From: Paraburkholderia silvatlantica
GTDB taxonomy: Bacteria; Pseudomonadota; Gammaproteobacteria; Burkholderiales; Burkholderiaceae
NCBI RefSeq assembly: GCF_003096715.1
Contig: NZ_QEOL01000042.1
Location: forward strand, 1-44,928
Direction of reading: 5' to 3'
Length of the DNA: 44,928 nucleotides
Under the pieces are notes generated by a model. It worked only from the letters and a program-made list of their open reading frames with translations, made no database searches and was not told where the DNA came from. The translations under genes and the position numbers were made by a program. Positions 34,721 through 43,675 of this stretch are shown here, piece after piece. Position 1 is the stretch's first letter. Every line of letters begins with the position of its first letter.

Positions 34721-37000
34721 TCAGTCGCGCACGCAATCCACGAAATACTCGATGCGGCCGTTGATGGTCTCGCCCACGAGCCCGTGGATGTCGGTATGGA
34801 AGCCCGGGAAGCGCTCGTTGAACTCGCGCGCGAACTTCAGATAATTCACGATCGTCCTGTTAAAGCGCTCGCCCGGAATCAGCAGCGGAATGCCCGGCGG
34901 GTACGGCGTGAGCAGGATCGAGGTGACGCGGCCTTCGAGTTCGTCGACAGGCACGCGGTCGATCTCGCGGTGCGCGAGCTTCGCGAACGCGTCCGAGGGC
35001 TTCATGGCGGGCTCCATGCTCGAGAGGTACATCTCGGTCGTGAGGCGCGCGATGTCGTTGGCGCGGTAGACGCTGTGGATCTGCTGGCACAGGTCGCGCA
35101 GGCCCACGCGCTCGTACATCGGATGCTGCGCGACGAATTCGGGCAGCACGCGCCACAGCGGCTGGTTGTTGTCGTAGTCGTCCTTGAACTGCTGGAGTTC
35201 GGTCACCATCGAGTTCCAGCGGCCCTTCGTGATGCCGATCGTGAACATGATGAAGAACGAGTACAGACCCGTCTTCTCGACGATGATGCCGTGCTCGGCC
35301 AGGTACTTCGTCACGATCGCGGCCGGAATGCCGGTCTCGCCGAATTCGCCGTCCACGTCCAGACCCGGCGTGACGATGGTCGCCTTGATCGGATCCAGCA
35401 TGTTGAAGCCTTCCGCCAGCGCGCCGAAGCCGTGCCAGTGATCGTTCGGGCGCAGCATCCAGTCTTCGCGCGAACCGATGCCTTCTTCGGCCAGTTCGTC
35501 CGGCCCCCAGACCTGGAAGAACCAGTCGTCGCCGTATTCGGCGTCCACCTTGCGCATGGCGCGGCGGAAGTCGAGCGCTTCGGCGATGGACTCTTCCACC
35601 AGTGCCGGGCCGCCCGGGGCTTCCATCATGGCGGCCGCCACGTCGCACGACGCGATGATCGCGTACTGCGGGCTCGTGGACGTATGCATCAGATACGCCT
35701 CGTTGAAGCGGTGGCGGTCGAACGCGCTGTCTTGCGAATCCTGCACGACGATCTGCGAAGCCTGCGAGATGCCGGCGAGCAGCTTGTGCGTGGAGTGCGT
35801 CGCGAACACCAGCGCCTTGGTGCGCGGACGGCCCGCGCCGATCGCATGCATGTCCTGGTAAAACGCGTGGAATTCGGCGTGCGGCAGCCAGGCTTCGTCG
35901 AAGTGCAGCGTGTCGAGCATGTCGCCGAGCAGATCCTTGATCATCTCGACGTTGTAGATCACGCCGTCATAGGTGCTCTGCGTGATCGTGAGAATGCGCG
36001 GCTTGACGTTCGGGTTCTTCTCGAGCGCCTCGCGCGCGAACGGATTCGCGAGGATCTTCTTGCGGATGTTTTCCGGCTTGAACTCGTCGCGCGGAATCGG
36101 GCCGATGATGCCGAAGTTGTTGCGCGTAGGCGTGAGGAACACGGGAATCGCACCCGTCATCGTGATCGCGTGCAGGATCGACTTGTGGCAGTTGCGGTCC
36201 ACCAGCACGATGTCGCCGGGCGCGACCGTTGCGTGCCAGACGATCTTGTTCGACGTGGACGTGCCGTTGGTCACGAAGAACACGTGGTCCGCGCTGAAGA
36301 TGCGCGCCGCGTTGCGCTCCGAGGCCGCGACCGGGCCGGTGTGATCGAGCAGCTGGCCGAGTTCCTCGACCGCGTTGCAGACGTCGGCGCGCAGCATGTT
36401 CTCGCCGAAGAACTGGTGGAACATCTGGCCGAGCGGATTCTTCAGGAACGCGACGCCGCCCGAGTGACCCGGGCAGTGCCACGAGTACGAACCTTCGTCG
36501 GCGTACTTGACGAGCTCCTTGAAGAACGGCGGCGCCAGCGCGTCGAGATACACGCGCGCTTCGCGAATGACGTGGCGCGCAACGAACTCCGGCGTGTCCT
36601 CGAACATGTGGATGAAGCCGTGCAGCTCGCGCAGGATGTCGTTGGGCAGATGGCGCGAGGTGCGCGTCTCGCCGTACAGGAAGATGGGGATGTCCGAGTT
36701 GCGCTTGCGCACCGCCTCCATGAACGCGCGCAGCGCGACGATGGCGGGGGCGTGCTCGGGCGCTTCCTCGTCCGAGCCTTCCACGTAGGGCAGCAGCTCG
36801 TCGTCGTCGATCGAGAGGATGAAGCACGCCGCGCGGCTCGACTGCTGCGCGAACGACGTGAGGTCGCCGTAGCTCGTCAGCCCGAGGACTTCCGCGCCCT
36901 CTTTCTCGATGGCTTCGGCGAGCGCGCGGATGCCGGAACCCGAGATGTTCTCGGAGCGAAAGTCTTCGTCGATGATGACGACGGGAAAACGAAACTTCAT
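34721..37000 (-). CDS. Orn/Lys/Arg decarboxylase, AdiA/LdcC type
   Basis: A 759-residue PLP-dependent basic amino-acid decarboxylase. The N-terminal receiver-like wing domain covers about 1-130, followed by the aminotransferase fold. The PLP lysine is Lys406 in FATHSTHKLLAG, with Asp368 in LHFDEAW and a TNGTSTSNK phosphate-binding loop at 244-252. The C-terminal domain follows, with YPPGIPLLIPGE. Several stretches, such as MLDPIKATIVTPG and WHGF, resemble the acid-inducible arginine decarboxylase AdiA, but lysine or ornithine cannot be excluded. It could support acid resistance or polyamine synthesis. GGAG lies upstream of the ATG. It is downstream of dcd, with a terminator-like hairpin between. 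Confidence 0.92.
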   Translation of the reverse strand: MKFRFPVVIIDEDFRSENISGSGIRALAEAIEKEGAEVLGLTSYGDLTSFAQQSSRAACFILSIDDDELLPYVEGSDEEAPEHAPAIVALRAFMEAVRKRNSDIPIFLYGETRTSRHLPNDILRELHGFIHMFEDTPEFVARHVIREARVYLDALAPPFFKELVKYADEGSYSWHCPGHSGGVAFLKNPLGQMFHQFFGENMLRADVCNAVEELGQLLDHTGPVAASERNAARIFSADHVFFVTNGTSTSNKIVWHATVAPGDIVLVDRNCHKSILHAITMTGAIPVFLTPTRNNFGIIGPIPRDEFKPENIRKKILANPFAREALEKNPNVKPRILTITQSTYDGVIYNVEMIKDLLGDMLDTLHFDEAWLPHAEFHAFYQDMHAIGAGRPRTKALVFATHSTHKLLAGISQASQIVVQDSQDSAFDRHRFNEAYLMHTSTSPQYAIIASCDVAAAMMEAPGGPALVEESIAEALDFRRAMRKVDAEYGDDWFFQVWGPDELAEEGIGSREDWMLRPNDHWHGFGALAEGFNMLDPIKATIVTPGLDVDGEFGETGIPAAIVTKYLAEHGIIVEKTGLYSFFIMFTIGITKGRWNSMVTELQQFKDDYDNNQPLWRVLPEFVAQHPMYERVGLRDLCQQIHSVYRANDIARLTTEMYLSSMEPAMKPSDAFAKLAHREIDRVPVDELEGRVTSILLTPYPPGIPLLIPGERFNRTIVNYLKFAREFNERFPGFHTDIHGLVGETINGRIEYFVDCVRD

Positions 37001-37021
37001 GGGCGATTCTCCAAAAGAAAC

Positions 37022-37048
37022 GACCGCTGCATATGACGCGCAGCGGTC
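37022..37048 (-). terminator. Hairpin between dcd and the decarboxylase
   Basis: Arms GACCGCTGC and GCAGCGGTC are followed, reading leftward, by GTTTCTTTT. It can act as a terminator or attenuator of dcd transcripts before the decarboxylase. Confidence 0.55.
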
Positions 37049-37086
37049 CCCGTATGTCGTTGTGTCCGGTGCCAGGATCTGTTGCG

Positions 37087-37656
37087 TCAGGTCTTCGGCA
37101 GGGTGACGCCGTGCTGGCCTTGATACTTGCCGCCGCGATCCGCGTACGAGACCTCGCAGATCTCATCGCTTTCGAAGAACAGCACTTGCGCCACCCCCTC
37201 GTTCGCGTAGATTTTCGCAGGCAAAGGTGTCGTATTTGAGAATTCGAGCGTGACGTACCCTTCCCACTCGGGCTCGAACGGCGTGACGTTCACGATGATC
37301 CCGCAGCGCGCGTAGGTGGACTTGCCCAGACACACGGTCAGGACGTTGCGCGGAATGCGGAAATACTCGACCGTGCGCGCCAGCGCGAACGAATTCGGCG
37401 GGATGATGCAGACGTCGCCCTTGAAGTCCACGAACGACTTTTCGTCGAAGTTCTTCGGGTCGACGATGGTCGAGTTGATGTTCGTGAAGATCTTGAACTC
37501 GTCGGCGCAGCGAATATCGTAGCCGTAGCTCGACGTGCCATAGCTCACGATCTTGCGGCCGTCTTCCGACATACGGACCTGATCGCGCACGAACGGCTCG
37601 ATCATCTTCTGCTCTTCGGCCATGCGCCGGATCCACCTGTCGGACTTGATTGCCAT
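37087..37656 (-). CDS. dcd: dCTP deaminase
   Basis: A 189-residue enzyme that deaminates dCTP to dUTP, feeding thymidylate synthesis. It starts MAIKSDRWIRRMAEEQKMIEPF and has the SSYGYDIR nucleotide loop, the GKSTYARCG segment and the catalytic glutamate in GYVTLEFSN. The C-terminal GKYQGQHGVTLP is that of the E. coli-type enzyme, which folds over the triphosphate. The length is typical. No strong ribosome binding site is visible. It precedes the decarboxylase on the same strand. Confidence 0.97.
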   Translation of the reverse strand: MAIKSDRWIRRMAEEQKMIEPFVRDQVRMSEDGRKIVSYGTSSYGYDIRCADEFKIFTNINSTIVDPKNFDEKSFVDFKGDVCIIPPNSFALARTVEYFRIPRNVLTVCLGKSTYARCGIIVNVTPFEPEWEGYVTLEFSNTTPLPAKIYANEGVAQVLFFESDEICEVSYADRGGKYQGQHGVTLPKT

Positions 37657-37812
37657 GTTCGCTACTTGATAACGAGAAAATCGGGTCGGGAAAGCATGCG
37701 GACGGACCCACCGGGCGGGCGCCGCGTGCGAAAGGCGCCTATTTTACGCGATGTGGATCGGCATGCCTGGAACTGCGTTTCGCGCGGTTGCAAATGCAAC
37801 GTCCGGCCATGC

Positions 37813-38367
37813 TCATTGGGCGCGGATCACCCCGCAGGCGAGCGCCGGGCCGGTGCCGCGCTGCGGGTACGCGTAGGGATCGATGGCGTCCCGGTGCACG
37901 ATCACCGCGCGCTGCAGCACGGAGCGCACGCCGTCGAGCGAGACGTCGGGGGCGACGATAAAGCCCGACGCCACGCCGTTCGAATCCGCATGGATATTGC
38001 CGAGATCGCCTTCCACGCGCGCGCCGGCCTTCAGGCGCTCCGCGGCGGGCGCGAACACGGCGCCGGCGCTCGAGGCGTCGGTGGCGTTGCAGTCGCCGCG
38101 CTCGTGCACCTGCAAGGCGTGATCGCTATCGGGCTGCAGGCCCGCAAGGTTGTAGCTCACCTGCACGCCGTCCGAGTGTTCGACGAACGAAACCGTGCCG
38201 CGCGCCTGACTGCCGACGGTGGGCAGCAGCTGTGCGGCCGCGCGCTTGTCCTGCTGGCCCATGAAGCTCGTGCAGCCCGCCAGCAGCGTGCAGCCGCAAA
38301 GCACGACGAGGGCGATCCTCGAGACGACCTGCGCATTCCCCGCTTGCCTGTCGTGTCCTTTATCCAT
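37813..38367 (-). CDS. Cu/Zn SOD-like lipoprotein lacking most metal ligands
   Basis: A 184-residue secreted protein of the SodC superfamily. A lipobox LLAGC ends in Cys32, so it should be a lipoprotein. The fold segments DHALQVHERGDC, EGDLGNI, AVIVHRD and ALACGVI align with SodC, including the disulfide pair Cys93 and Cys178. The catalytic site is not conserved: the first Cu ligand is Gln86, the bridging His is Val104, one zinc His is Val118, and the residue equivalent to the active-site Arg is not Arg. His88, His158 and Asp121 remain. It is therefore probably not an active dismutase. AGAGG lies upstream of the ATG. Confidence 0.85.
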   Translation of the reverse strand: MDKGHDRQAGNAQVVSRIALVVLCGCTLLAGCTSFMGQQDKRAAAQLLPTVGSQARGTVSFVEHSDGVQVSYNLAGLQPDSDHALQVHERGDCNATDASSAGAVFAPAAERLKAGARVEGDLGNIHADSNGVASGFIVAPDVSLDGVRSVLQRAVIVHRDAIDPYAYPQRGTGPALACGVIRAQ

Positions 38368-38514
38368 GCGATCCTCTTGCCGGGCGGCGGCCGCCCCGTT
38401 GCTGCCGCCATGCCGGACCCGATGAAGCCCACATGATACCGCGCACGCGGCGCGGCGCGCGCCTATCTGTCCCCATGCGCGGGGCGCCGCGAGCGCGGCG
38501 GCGCGCGCCGGACA

Positions 38515-39603
38515 TCAGGTGTTCTGCACGACGATGGTCGGGAACTTCGAGGTCATGTCGCGGGCGCGCTCGGCGATCTGGATCGCCACGCGGCGCGCGA
38601 TCGCGCGATAGATTGCCGCCACCGGCCCCTCGGGTGCGGCCACCACGGTGGGGTTGCCCGAATCGGCCTGCTCGCGAATGGCGATGTCGAGCGGCAGACT
38701 GCCGAGCACTTCCACGCCGTATTCCTTCGCCATGCGCTCGCCGCCGCCCGCGCCGAAAATGTGCTCGGCGTGGCCGCAGTTCGAGCAGATGTGCACGGCC
38801 ATGTTCTCGACGATGCCGAGAATCGGAATGCCCACCTTCTCGAACATCTTGAGGCCCTTCTTCGCGTCGAGCAGCGCGATGTCCTGCGGCGTCGTGACGA
38901 TCACGGCGCCTGTGACGGGCACGCGCTGCGAGAGCGTGAGCTGGATGTCGCCGGTGCCCGGCGGCATATCGACCACGAGATAGTCGAGCTCGCGCCAGTT
39001 GGTCTGACGCAGCAGCTGCTCGAGCGCGGAGGTCGCCATCGGGCCGCGCCAGACCATCGGGTTGTCCTGCTCGATCAGAAAGCCGATCGAGTTGGCCTGG
39101 ACGCCGTGGCCTTCGAGCGGATTCATCGACTGGCCGTCGGGCGACTCGGGGCGGCCCTCGATGCCGAGCATCATCGGCAGCGAGGGGCCGTAGATATCCG
39201 CGTCGAGCACGCCCACCGAAGCGCCTTCGGCCGCGAGCGCGAGCGCGAGATTCACGGCGGTCGTGCTCTTGCCCACGCCGCCCTTGCCCGAGGCCACGGC
39301 GACGATATTCTTCACGTTGGGCAGCAGCTTCACGCCGCGTTGGACCGTATGCGCGGTAATCTCGCTTCTGAGCGCGACGCGGCTCGCCTTCACGCCCGGC
39401 ACGGCGGCAAGCGCCGCTTCGACCTGCGTGCGCACCGCGTCGAACTGGCTCTTCGCCGGATAGCCGAGCACGATCTCGACATCGACCGTATCGGCTTCGA
39501 CCGTGACGTTGCGCACGCCCTTGGCCATCGTGTAGGGATGGCCCGTATTCGGATCCGTCAAGGCCGCGAGCGCGGTGTCGACCAAAGCCCGATCTATGCT
39601 CAT
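38515..39603 (-). CDS. mrp: Mrp/ApbC iron-sulfur cluster carrier ATPase
   Basis: A 362-residue P-loop protein that binds and delivers Fe-S clusters. An N-terminal MIP18-like (DUF59) domain covers about 1-80. The deviant Walker A is GKGGVGKST at 106-114, Walker B-like segments follow (VLDADIYGP and DYLVVDMPPGTGD), and the cluster-ligating pair is Cys273 and Cys276 in ICSNCGHAEHIFG. The start at 39603 has GGAGC upstream and matches homologues; a longer frame to 39702 adds a non-conserved tail. It is divergent from the OmpA-type lipoprotein and 147 bases from the SodC-like gene. Confidence 0.95.
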   Translation of the reverse strand: MSIDRALVDTALAALTDPNTGHPYTMAKGVRNVTVEADTVDVEIVLGYPAKSQFDAVRTQVEAALAAVPGVKASRVALRSEITAHTVQRGVKLLPNVKNIVAVASGKGGVGKSTTAVNLALALAAEGASVGVLDADIYGPSLPMMLGIEGRPESPDGQSMNPLEGHGVQANSIGFLIEQDNPMVWRGPMATSALEQLLRQTNWRELDYLVVDMPPGTGDIQLTLSQRVPVTGAVIVTTPQDIALLDAKKGLKMFEKVGIPILGIVENMAVHICSNCGHAEHIFGAGGGERMAKEYGVEVLGSLPLDIAIREQADSGNPTVVAAPEGPVAAIYRAIARRVAIQIAERARDMTSKFPTIVVQNT

Positions 39604-39921
39604 TGAAGCTCCGTGGGAAGAATGCCGGTCTGCGTTAGCGCCTGTCCGAGTGAAGACTGCTCGCCTACGCGCCGGAAATCGAAAAAAATTGTTAAGCTGC
39701 ATTGCGCAAAATTGCCCGACAGGGCACGCTTCGCGGCAGCATCGATTTTGTGTGCCGACCAGGCGGTCTCGAAGCCGCGACCCAGCGGCTTTTCGCCTGG
39801 CGGCGCGAACCTCAGGGCGTCATTGTAGTAGCTGCCGCCGCGCGCCGTTCGAAGACCCTGTTCGCATGCGGGGCCGCAAACGCCGCGGGCAGCGTCCGTT
39901 CCACTCAAGAAAGGAAAGCAA
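39604..39921. other. Divergent promoter region between mrp and the OmpA-like gene
   Basis: About 320 bases. An A+T-rich patch at about 39680-39710 likely holds the mrp promoter (leftward TAACAAT). It also contains the palindrome TTGCGCAA. No gene is convincing here. Confidence 0.45.
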
Positions 39922-40575
39922 ATGAACACAAGAATTCTGACTCGTCTGTCCGTCTTCGCCGTTGCCGGCGCGCTCGTCGCCGGCTGCGCGACGCAGCAGG
40001 GCACCAACACGGCCCTCGGCACCGGTGTCGGCGCGGGCACGGGCGCGGCGATCGGCGCCATCTTCGGCGGCGGCAAGGGCGCGGCAATCGGCGCGGGTGC
40101 GGGCGCGCTGGTCGGCGGCATTACCGGCTACAACTGGCAGAACATCAAGAACAGGCTTTCGGGCTCCACCAAGGGCACGGGCACGCAGATCACCGAGCAA
40201 CCGGACGGCTCGCTCAAGCTCAACATTCCGAGCAACGTGACCTTCGACACCAGCAGCTACGCGATCAAGCCGTCGTTCGCGCCGGTGCTCGACCAGGTCG
40301 CGCAGACGCTCCAGCAGAACCCGGAAGTCGTTGCGCAAGTCGTGGGCCACACGGATAACACCGGCCAGCCCGCGTACAACCAGACGCTGTCGGCCAACCG
40401 CGCGCAGAGCGTGGTGAATTACCTCGCCTCGCGCGGCATCCAGATGCAGCGCATGTCGGCCGAAGGCCGCGGCGACACCCAGCCGATCGCCGACAACAGC
40501 ACGGAAGCCGGCCGCGCCGCGAACCGCCGCGTGGAAATCTATCTGCGCGCCACGGCGCAGCACCAGGGCGGCTAA
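39922..40575 (+). CDS. OmpA-family outer-membrane lipoprotein (YiaD-like)
   Basis: A 217-residue lipoprotein. The lipobox LVAGC gives lipid anchor Cys22. A glycine-zipper segment follows at about 32-70 (GTGVGAGTGAAIGAIFGGGKG type), which may insert in or pass a membrane. The C-terminal OmpA-like peptidoglycan-binding domain, about 95-210, has VTFDTSSYAIKPSF, VGHTDNTGQPAYNQTLSANRA and NRRVEIYL, the last with the Asp/Arg pair contacting diaminopimelate. It should link the outer membrane to the cell wall. AAAGG precedes the ATG. A terminator follows. Confidence 0.92.
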   Translation: MNTRILTRLSVFAVAGALVAGCATQQGTNTALGTGVGAGTGAAIGAIFGGGKGAAIGAGAGALVGGITGYNWQNIKNRLSGSTKGTGTQITEQPDGSLKLNIPSNVTFDTSSYAIKPSFAPVLDQVAQTLQQNPEVVAQVVGHTDNTGQPAYNQTLSANRAQSVVNYLASRGIQMQRMSAEGRGDTQPIADNSTEAGRAANRRVEIYLRATAQHQGG

Positions 40576-40610
40576 GCCAGCGACTGCGCAGTAAAAACAG
40601 CGACACATCG

Positions 40611-40638
40611 ACGGGACGGCCATCATGCCGTCCCGTTT
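40611..40638 (+). terminator. Terminator after the OmpA-like gene
   Basis: Arms ACGGGACGGC and GCCGTCCCGT enclose CATCAT, and TT follows. The stem is strong but the T tract is short. Confidence 0.65.
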
Positions 40639-40689
40639 GCAATTCGGGCGGCCTGAAGACGCGCCCCGAATCCCTTGCTGGACAGCCAT

Positions 40690-40850
40690 CGGACGCCCTC
40701 TTCAAAACGCCTGCAGAGAATCGAAAAAATTTTCGAACTCTCGGGAAAGCGTGCTGTCTGTCTTTACGGTACGTGTGCGGCAACGCCGCCGCGTCACCAT
40801 TCTCCTCTTGTCGTTGTTGCTCCGGGGCCATTCTTGCCCCGGTTTTTTTT
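40690..40850 (+). ncRNA. Candidate small RNA or terminated leader
   Basis: No gene fits between the OmpA-like terminator and metG, yet the stretch has several RNA-like structures: a hairpin GAGA..CGAAAA/TTTTCG..TCTC at 40716-40742, a GCGGC-AAC-GCCGC hairpin near 40779-40791, and a strong intrinsic terminator at 40822-40850. A terminator without an upstream gene suggests a small RNA, or premature termination ahead of metG. No clear promoter is visible; the 5' end is a guess. Confidence 0.3.
40822..40850 (+). terminator. Intrinsic terminator upstream of metG
   Basis: Arms CCGGGGC (40822-40828) and GCCCCGG (40836-40842) are followed by eight T residues. It is more than 150 bases before metG and about 250 bases after the OmpA-like gene. 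Confidence 0.8.
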
Positions 40851-40963
40851 GACCCCGATTTGTGCAACACAGCATGGCCGTTGCCCGCGCAGCCCGCGCT
40901 CGCTCGAGGCACTGCGCATGCGAGCGTCCACCGACTCCCCGAACGGCGGTGCGCCTGCCCTGC

Positions 40964-40969
40964 TAAAAT
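40964..40969 (+). promoter_or_regulatory. -10-like TAAAAT upstream of metG
   Basis: TAAAATCG lies 44 bases before the metG start and downstream of the orphan terminator. It would give metG a short leader. No clear -35. Confidence 0.35.
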
Positions 40970-41007
40970 CGCGCTTTCCCCCCGCAACATCGGACTTCCC
41001 CTCACTT

Positions 41008-43161
41008 ATGTCAGCACCCGCCACCGACCTCGCAGCAGCCGGCGCGCATGCCAATCAAAGCGGCCGCCGCCAGATTCTCGTTACGTCTGCTCTGCCGTAT
41101 GCCAACGGTCAGATCCACATCGGCCACCTGGTCGAGTACATCCAGACGGACATCTGGGTTCGCGCGCTGCGAATGCATGGCCACGAGGTCTACTACGTCG
41201 GTGCCGACGACACGCACGGCACGCCCGTCATGCTGCGCGCGGAAAAGGAAGGCCTCACGCCGCAGCAGCTGATCGCCCGCGTGTGGCAGGAGCACAAGCG
41301 CGACTTCGACAGCTTCGGCGTGTCGTTCGACAATTACTACTCGACGGACTCCGAAGAGAACCGCGTGCTCTCCGAGTCGGTGTATCTGGCGCTCAAGGAA
41401 GCGGGCTTCATCGAGACGCGCGACATCGAGCAGGCCTACGACCCGGTCAAGAACATGTTCCTGCCGGACCGCTTCATCAAGGGCGAGTGCCCGAAGTGCG
41501 GCGCGAAGGATCAATATGGCGACAGTTGCGAAGTGTGCGGCTCGACCTACGCGCCGACCGACCTGAAGAATCCGTACTCGGTGGTCTCGGGCGCAACCCC
41601 CATCCGCAAGACCTCGACGCACTATTTCTTCCGGCTCTCCGATGCGCGCTGTGAAGACTTCCTGCGCGGCTGGGTGAGCGGCCTCGCGCAACCGGAAGCG
41701 ACCAACAAGATGCGCGAGTGGCTGGGCGAATCGGGCGAATCGAAGCTCGCCGACTGGGACATCTCGCGCGACGCACCCTACTTCGGCTTCGAGATTCCGA
41801 GCGCGCCCGGCAAGTACTTCTACGTGTGGCTCGACGCGCCGGTCGGCTATTACGCGAGCTTCAAGAACCTGTGCGAGAAGCGCGGGCTCGATTTCGAGGC
41901 ATGGGTGAAGGCCGGCTCGAAGACCGAGCAGTACCACTTCATCGGCAAGGACATCCTGTATTTCCATACGCTGTTCTGGCCGGCCATGCTGCAGTTCTCG
42001 GGCCACCGCACGCCGACCAACGTCTTCGCGCACGGCTTTTTGACCGTGGACGGCGCGAAGATGTCGAAGTCGCGCGGCACGTTCATTACGGCGCAAAGCT
42101 ATGTGGACACGGGACTGAATCCAGAGTGGCTGCGCTACTACTTCGCCGCGAAGCTCAACAGCACGATGGAAGACCTCGACCTGAACCTCGAAGACTTCCA
42201 GGCGCGCGTGAACAGCGACCTCGTCGGCAAGTACATCAACATCGCGAGCCGCGCGGCGGGCTTCCTGATCAAGCGCTTCGACGGCCGCGTGCAGGACAGC
42301 GCGATGCATCATCCGCTGCTCGAGCAACTGCGCGCCGCCATTGCGCAAATCGCTGCGCACTACGAAGCACGTGAATACAGCCGCGCACTGCGCCAGACGA
42401 TGGAGCTCGCCGACGCCGTGAACGGTTACGTCGATACGGCCAAGCCGTGGGAGCAGGCCAGGGATCCGGCCAACCCGGTGGCGCTGCACGAGACCTGTAG
42501 CGTGAGCCTCGAAGCGTTCCGCCTGCTTTCGCTCGCCTTGAAGCCGGTGCTGCCCGCGCTCGCAGAAGGCGTCGAACAGTTCCTGGCAATCGAACCGCTG
42601 ACCTGGGCCGATGCAGGCAAGGCGCTCTCGTCGCAGCAACCGATCAACGCCTACAGGCACCTCATGACGCGCGTCGATCCGAAGCAGATCGAAGCGCTGC
42701 TCGCCGCCAATCGCGATTCGCTGCAGGCAACCGAAGCGCCTGCCGCCGCGGCTGCGGAGGCAACCAGGAAGTCGAAGGCTGCCAGGGAAGCGAAGAAACC
42801 GGCCGCAGACGAAACGCCGGAAGTCATCTCCATCGACGACTTCGCGAAAATCGACCTGCGCGTGGCGCTGATCGTCGACTGCAACATCGTCGAAGGTTCG
42901 GACAAGCTGCTGCAGCTCACGCTCGACGTGGGAGAGGAAAAGACGCGCAATGTGTTCTCCGGTATCCGTTCGGCGTACAAGCCGGAAGACCTCAAGGGCA
43001 AGCTCACGGTGATGGTCGCGAACCTCGCACCGCGCAAGATGAAGTTCGGCATGTCCGAAGGCATGGTGCTCGCGGCTTCTGCCGCCGATGAGAAGGCCGA
43101 GCCGGGCCTGTACATCCTCGAACCGCATAGCGGCGCGAAACCGGGCATGCGGGTCAGGTAA
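41008..43161 (+). CDS. metG: Methionyl-tRNA synthetase
   Basis: A 717-residue class I synthetase that charges tRNA-Met. The HIGH motif is HIGH at 37-40. A zinc knuckle has Cys161, Cys164, Cys174 and Cys177, and the KMSKS motif lies at 351-355. The anticodon-binding helical domain follows. The last 100 or so residues form a Trbp111-like tRNA-binding dimerisation domain (ISIDDFAKIDLRVALIV, then KMKFGMSEGMVLAA), preceded by an Ala/Lys-rich linker at about 590-610. The start at 41008 matches homologues; a longer frame reaches back through the orphan terminator and is rejected. Confidence 0.97.
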   Translation: MSAPATDLAAAGAHANQSGRRQILVTSALPYANGQIHIGHLVEYIQTDIWVRALRMHGHEVYYVGADDTHGTPVMLRAEKEGLTPQQLIARVWQEHKRDFDSFGVSFDNYYSTDSEENRVLSESVYLALKEAGFIETRDIEQAYDPVKNMFLPDRFIKGECPKCGAKDQYGDSCEVCGSTYAPTDLKNPYSVVSGATPIRKTSTHYFFRLSDARCEDFLRGWVSGLAQPEATNKMREWLGESGESKLADWDISRDAPYFGFEIPSAPGKYFYVWLDAPVGYYASFKNLCEKRGLDFEAWVKAGSKTEQYHFIGKDILYFHTLFWPAMLQFSGHRTPTNVFAHGFLTVDGAKMSKSRGTFITAQSYVDTGLNPEWLRYYFAAKLNSTMEDLDLNLEDFQARVNSDLVGKYINIASRAAGFLIKRFDGRVQDSAMHHPLLEQLRAAIAQIAAHYEAREYSRALRQTMELADAVNGYVDTAKPWEQARDPANPVALHETCSVSLEAFRLLSLALKPVLPALAEGVEQFLAIEPLTWADAGKALSSQQPINAYRHLMTRVDPKQIEALLAANRDSLQATEAPAAAAAEATRKSKAAREAKKPAADETPEVISIDDFAKIDLRVALIVDCNIVEGSDKLLQLTLDVGEEKTRNVFSGIRSAYKPEDLKGKLTVMVANLAPRKMKFGMSEGMVLAASAADEKAEPGLYILEPHSGAKPGMRVR

Positions 43162-43203
43162 AGACCGCTCGCTTGCCGATGTCGTAACGCCCCTTACGAG
43201 GGT

Positions 43204-43236
43204 AATGCCGTTCAGTTAAGCCTGAACGGCATTTTT
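43204..43236 (+). terminator. Terminator after metG
   Basis: Arms AATGCCGTTCAG and CTGAACGGCATT enclose TTAAGC and are followed by TTTT, 42 bases after the stop codon. Confidence 0.88.
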
Positions 43237-43675
43237 TGTTTGTGCGGCAGGAAGTGGTGATAAACGACGCGCCGAGCTGTTAACCTGGCGCAGCGATGCT
43301 ATCCAGCCACCTGACTTTTCTGCCTGACGCACAGCAACCGGCCGATCTGGGTCGGCTGGCCGAGCATCTGCCTTCTGGGGTGCCCGAAGTTACCTCGCCT
43401 GCTTCTGCGCAGGTCTTGTCAGGTTGTCCGCGAAGCGACGAATCAAGCCGCCCTTCCCAGCCAAATTGGGGCCAGATTCACGTGCGCAAGTAGACTGCTC
43501 AGAGCAGCGGCAAACCGTAACGGATGCGCCGCGCGTTGTCCTATCTTCACATCTATTAAGAACCGAACATATGAAATGATAAAAGGCCGCTAGCGTGCGC
43601 ATCAAAATATAAAATCAAAAACCGAAGATCGCGCCGATTGAATCGCAGCCACGTAAGCCGACGCGTGGAGGCTTT
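43237..43675. other. Gene-free stretch with falling GC content
   Basis: About 440 bases. After 43540 the sequence becomes clearly A+T-rich. A TATAAA-like element lies near 43608, before the next gene. I see no tRNA, integrase or repeat that would mark an attachment site. Confidence 0.5.

Noticed and set aside
34532..37036. An 834-codon rightward frame opposite the decarboxylase
   Set aside because: It is a shadow of the decarboxylase gene and lacks a ribosome binding site or domain.
40690..40850. A tRNA gene upstream of metG
   Set aside because: The hairpins do not form a cloverleaf and there is no TTC-loop or CCA-type end.
40675..41007. An upstream extension of metG by 111 codons
   Set aside because: It would read through an intrinsic terminator, is not conserved in the family, and has no ribosome binding site.
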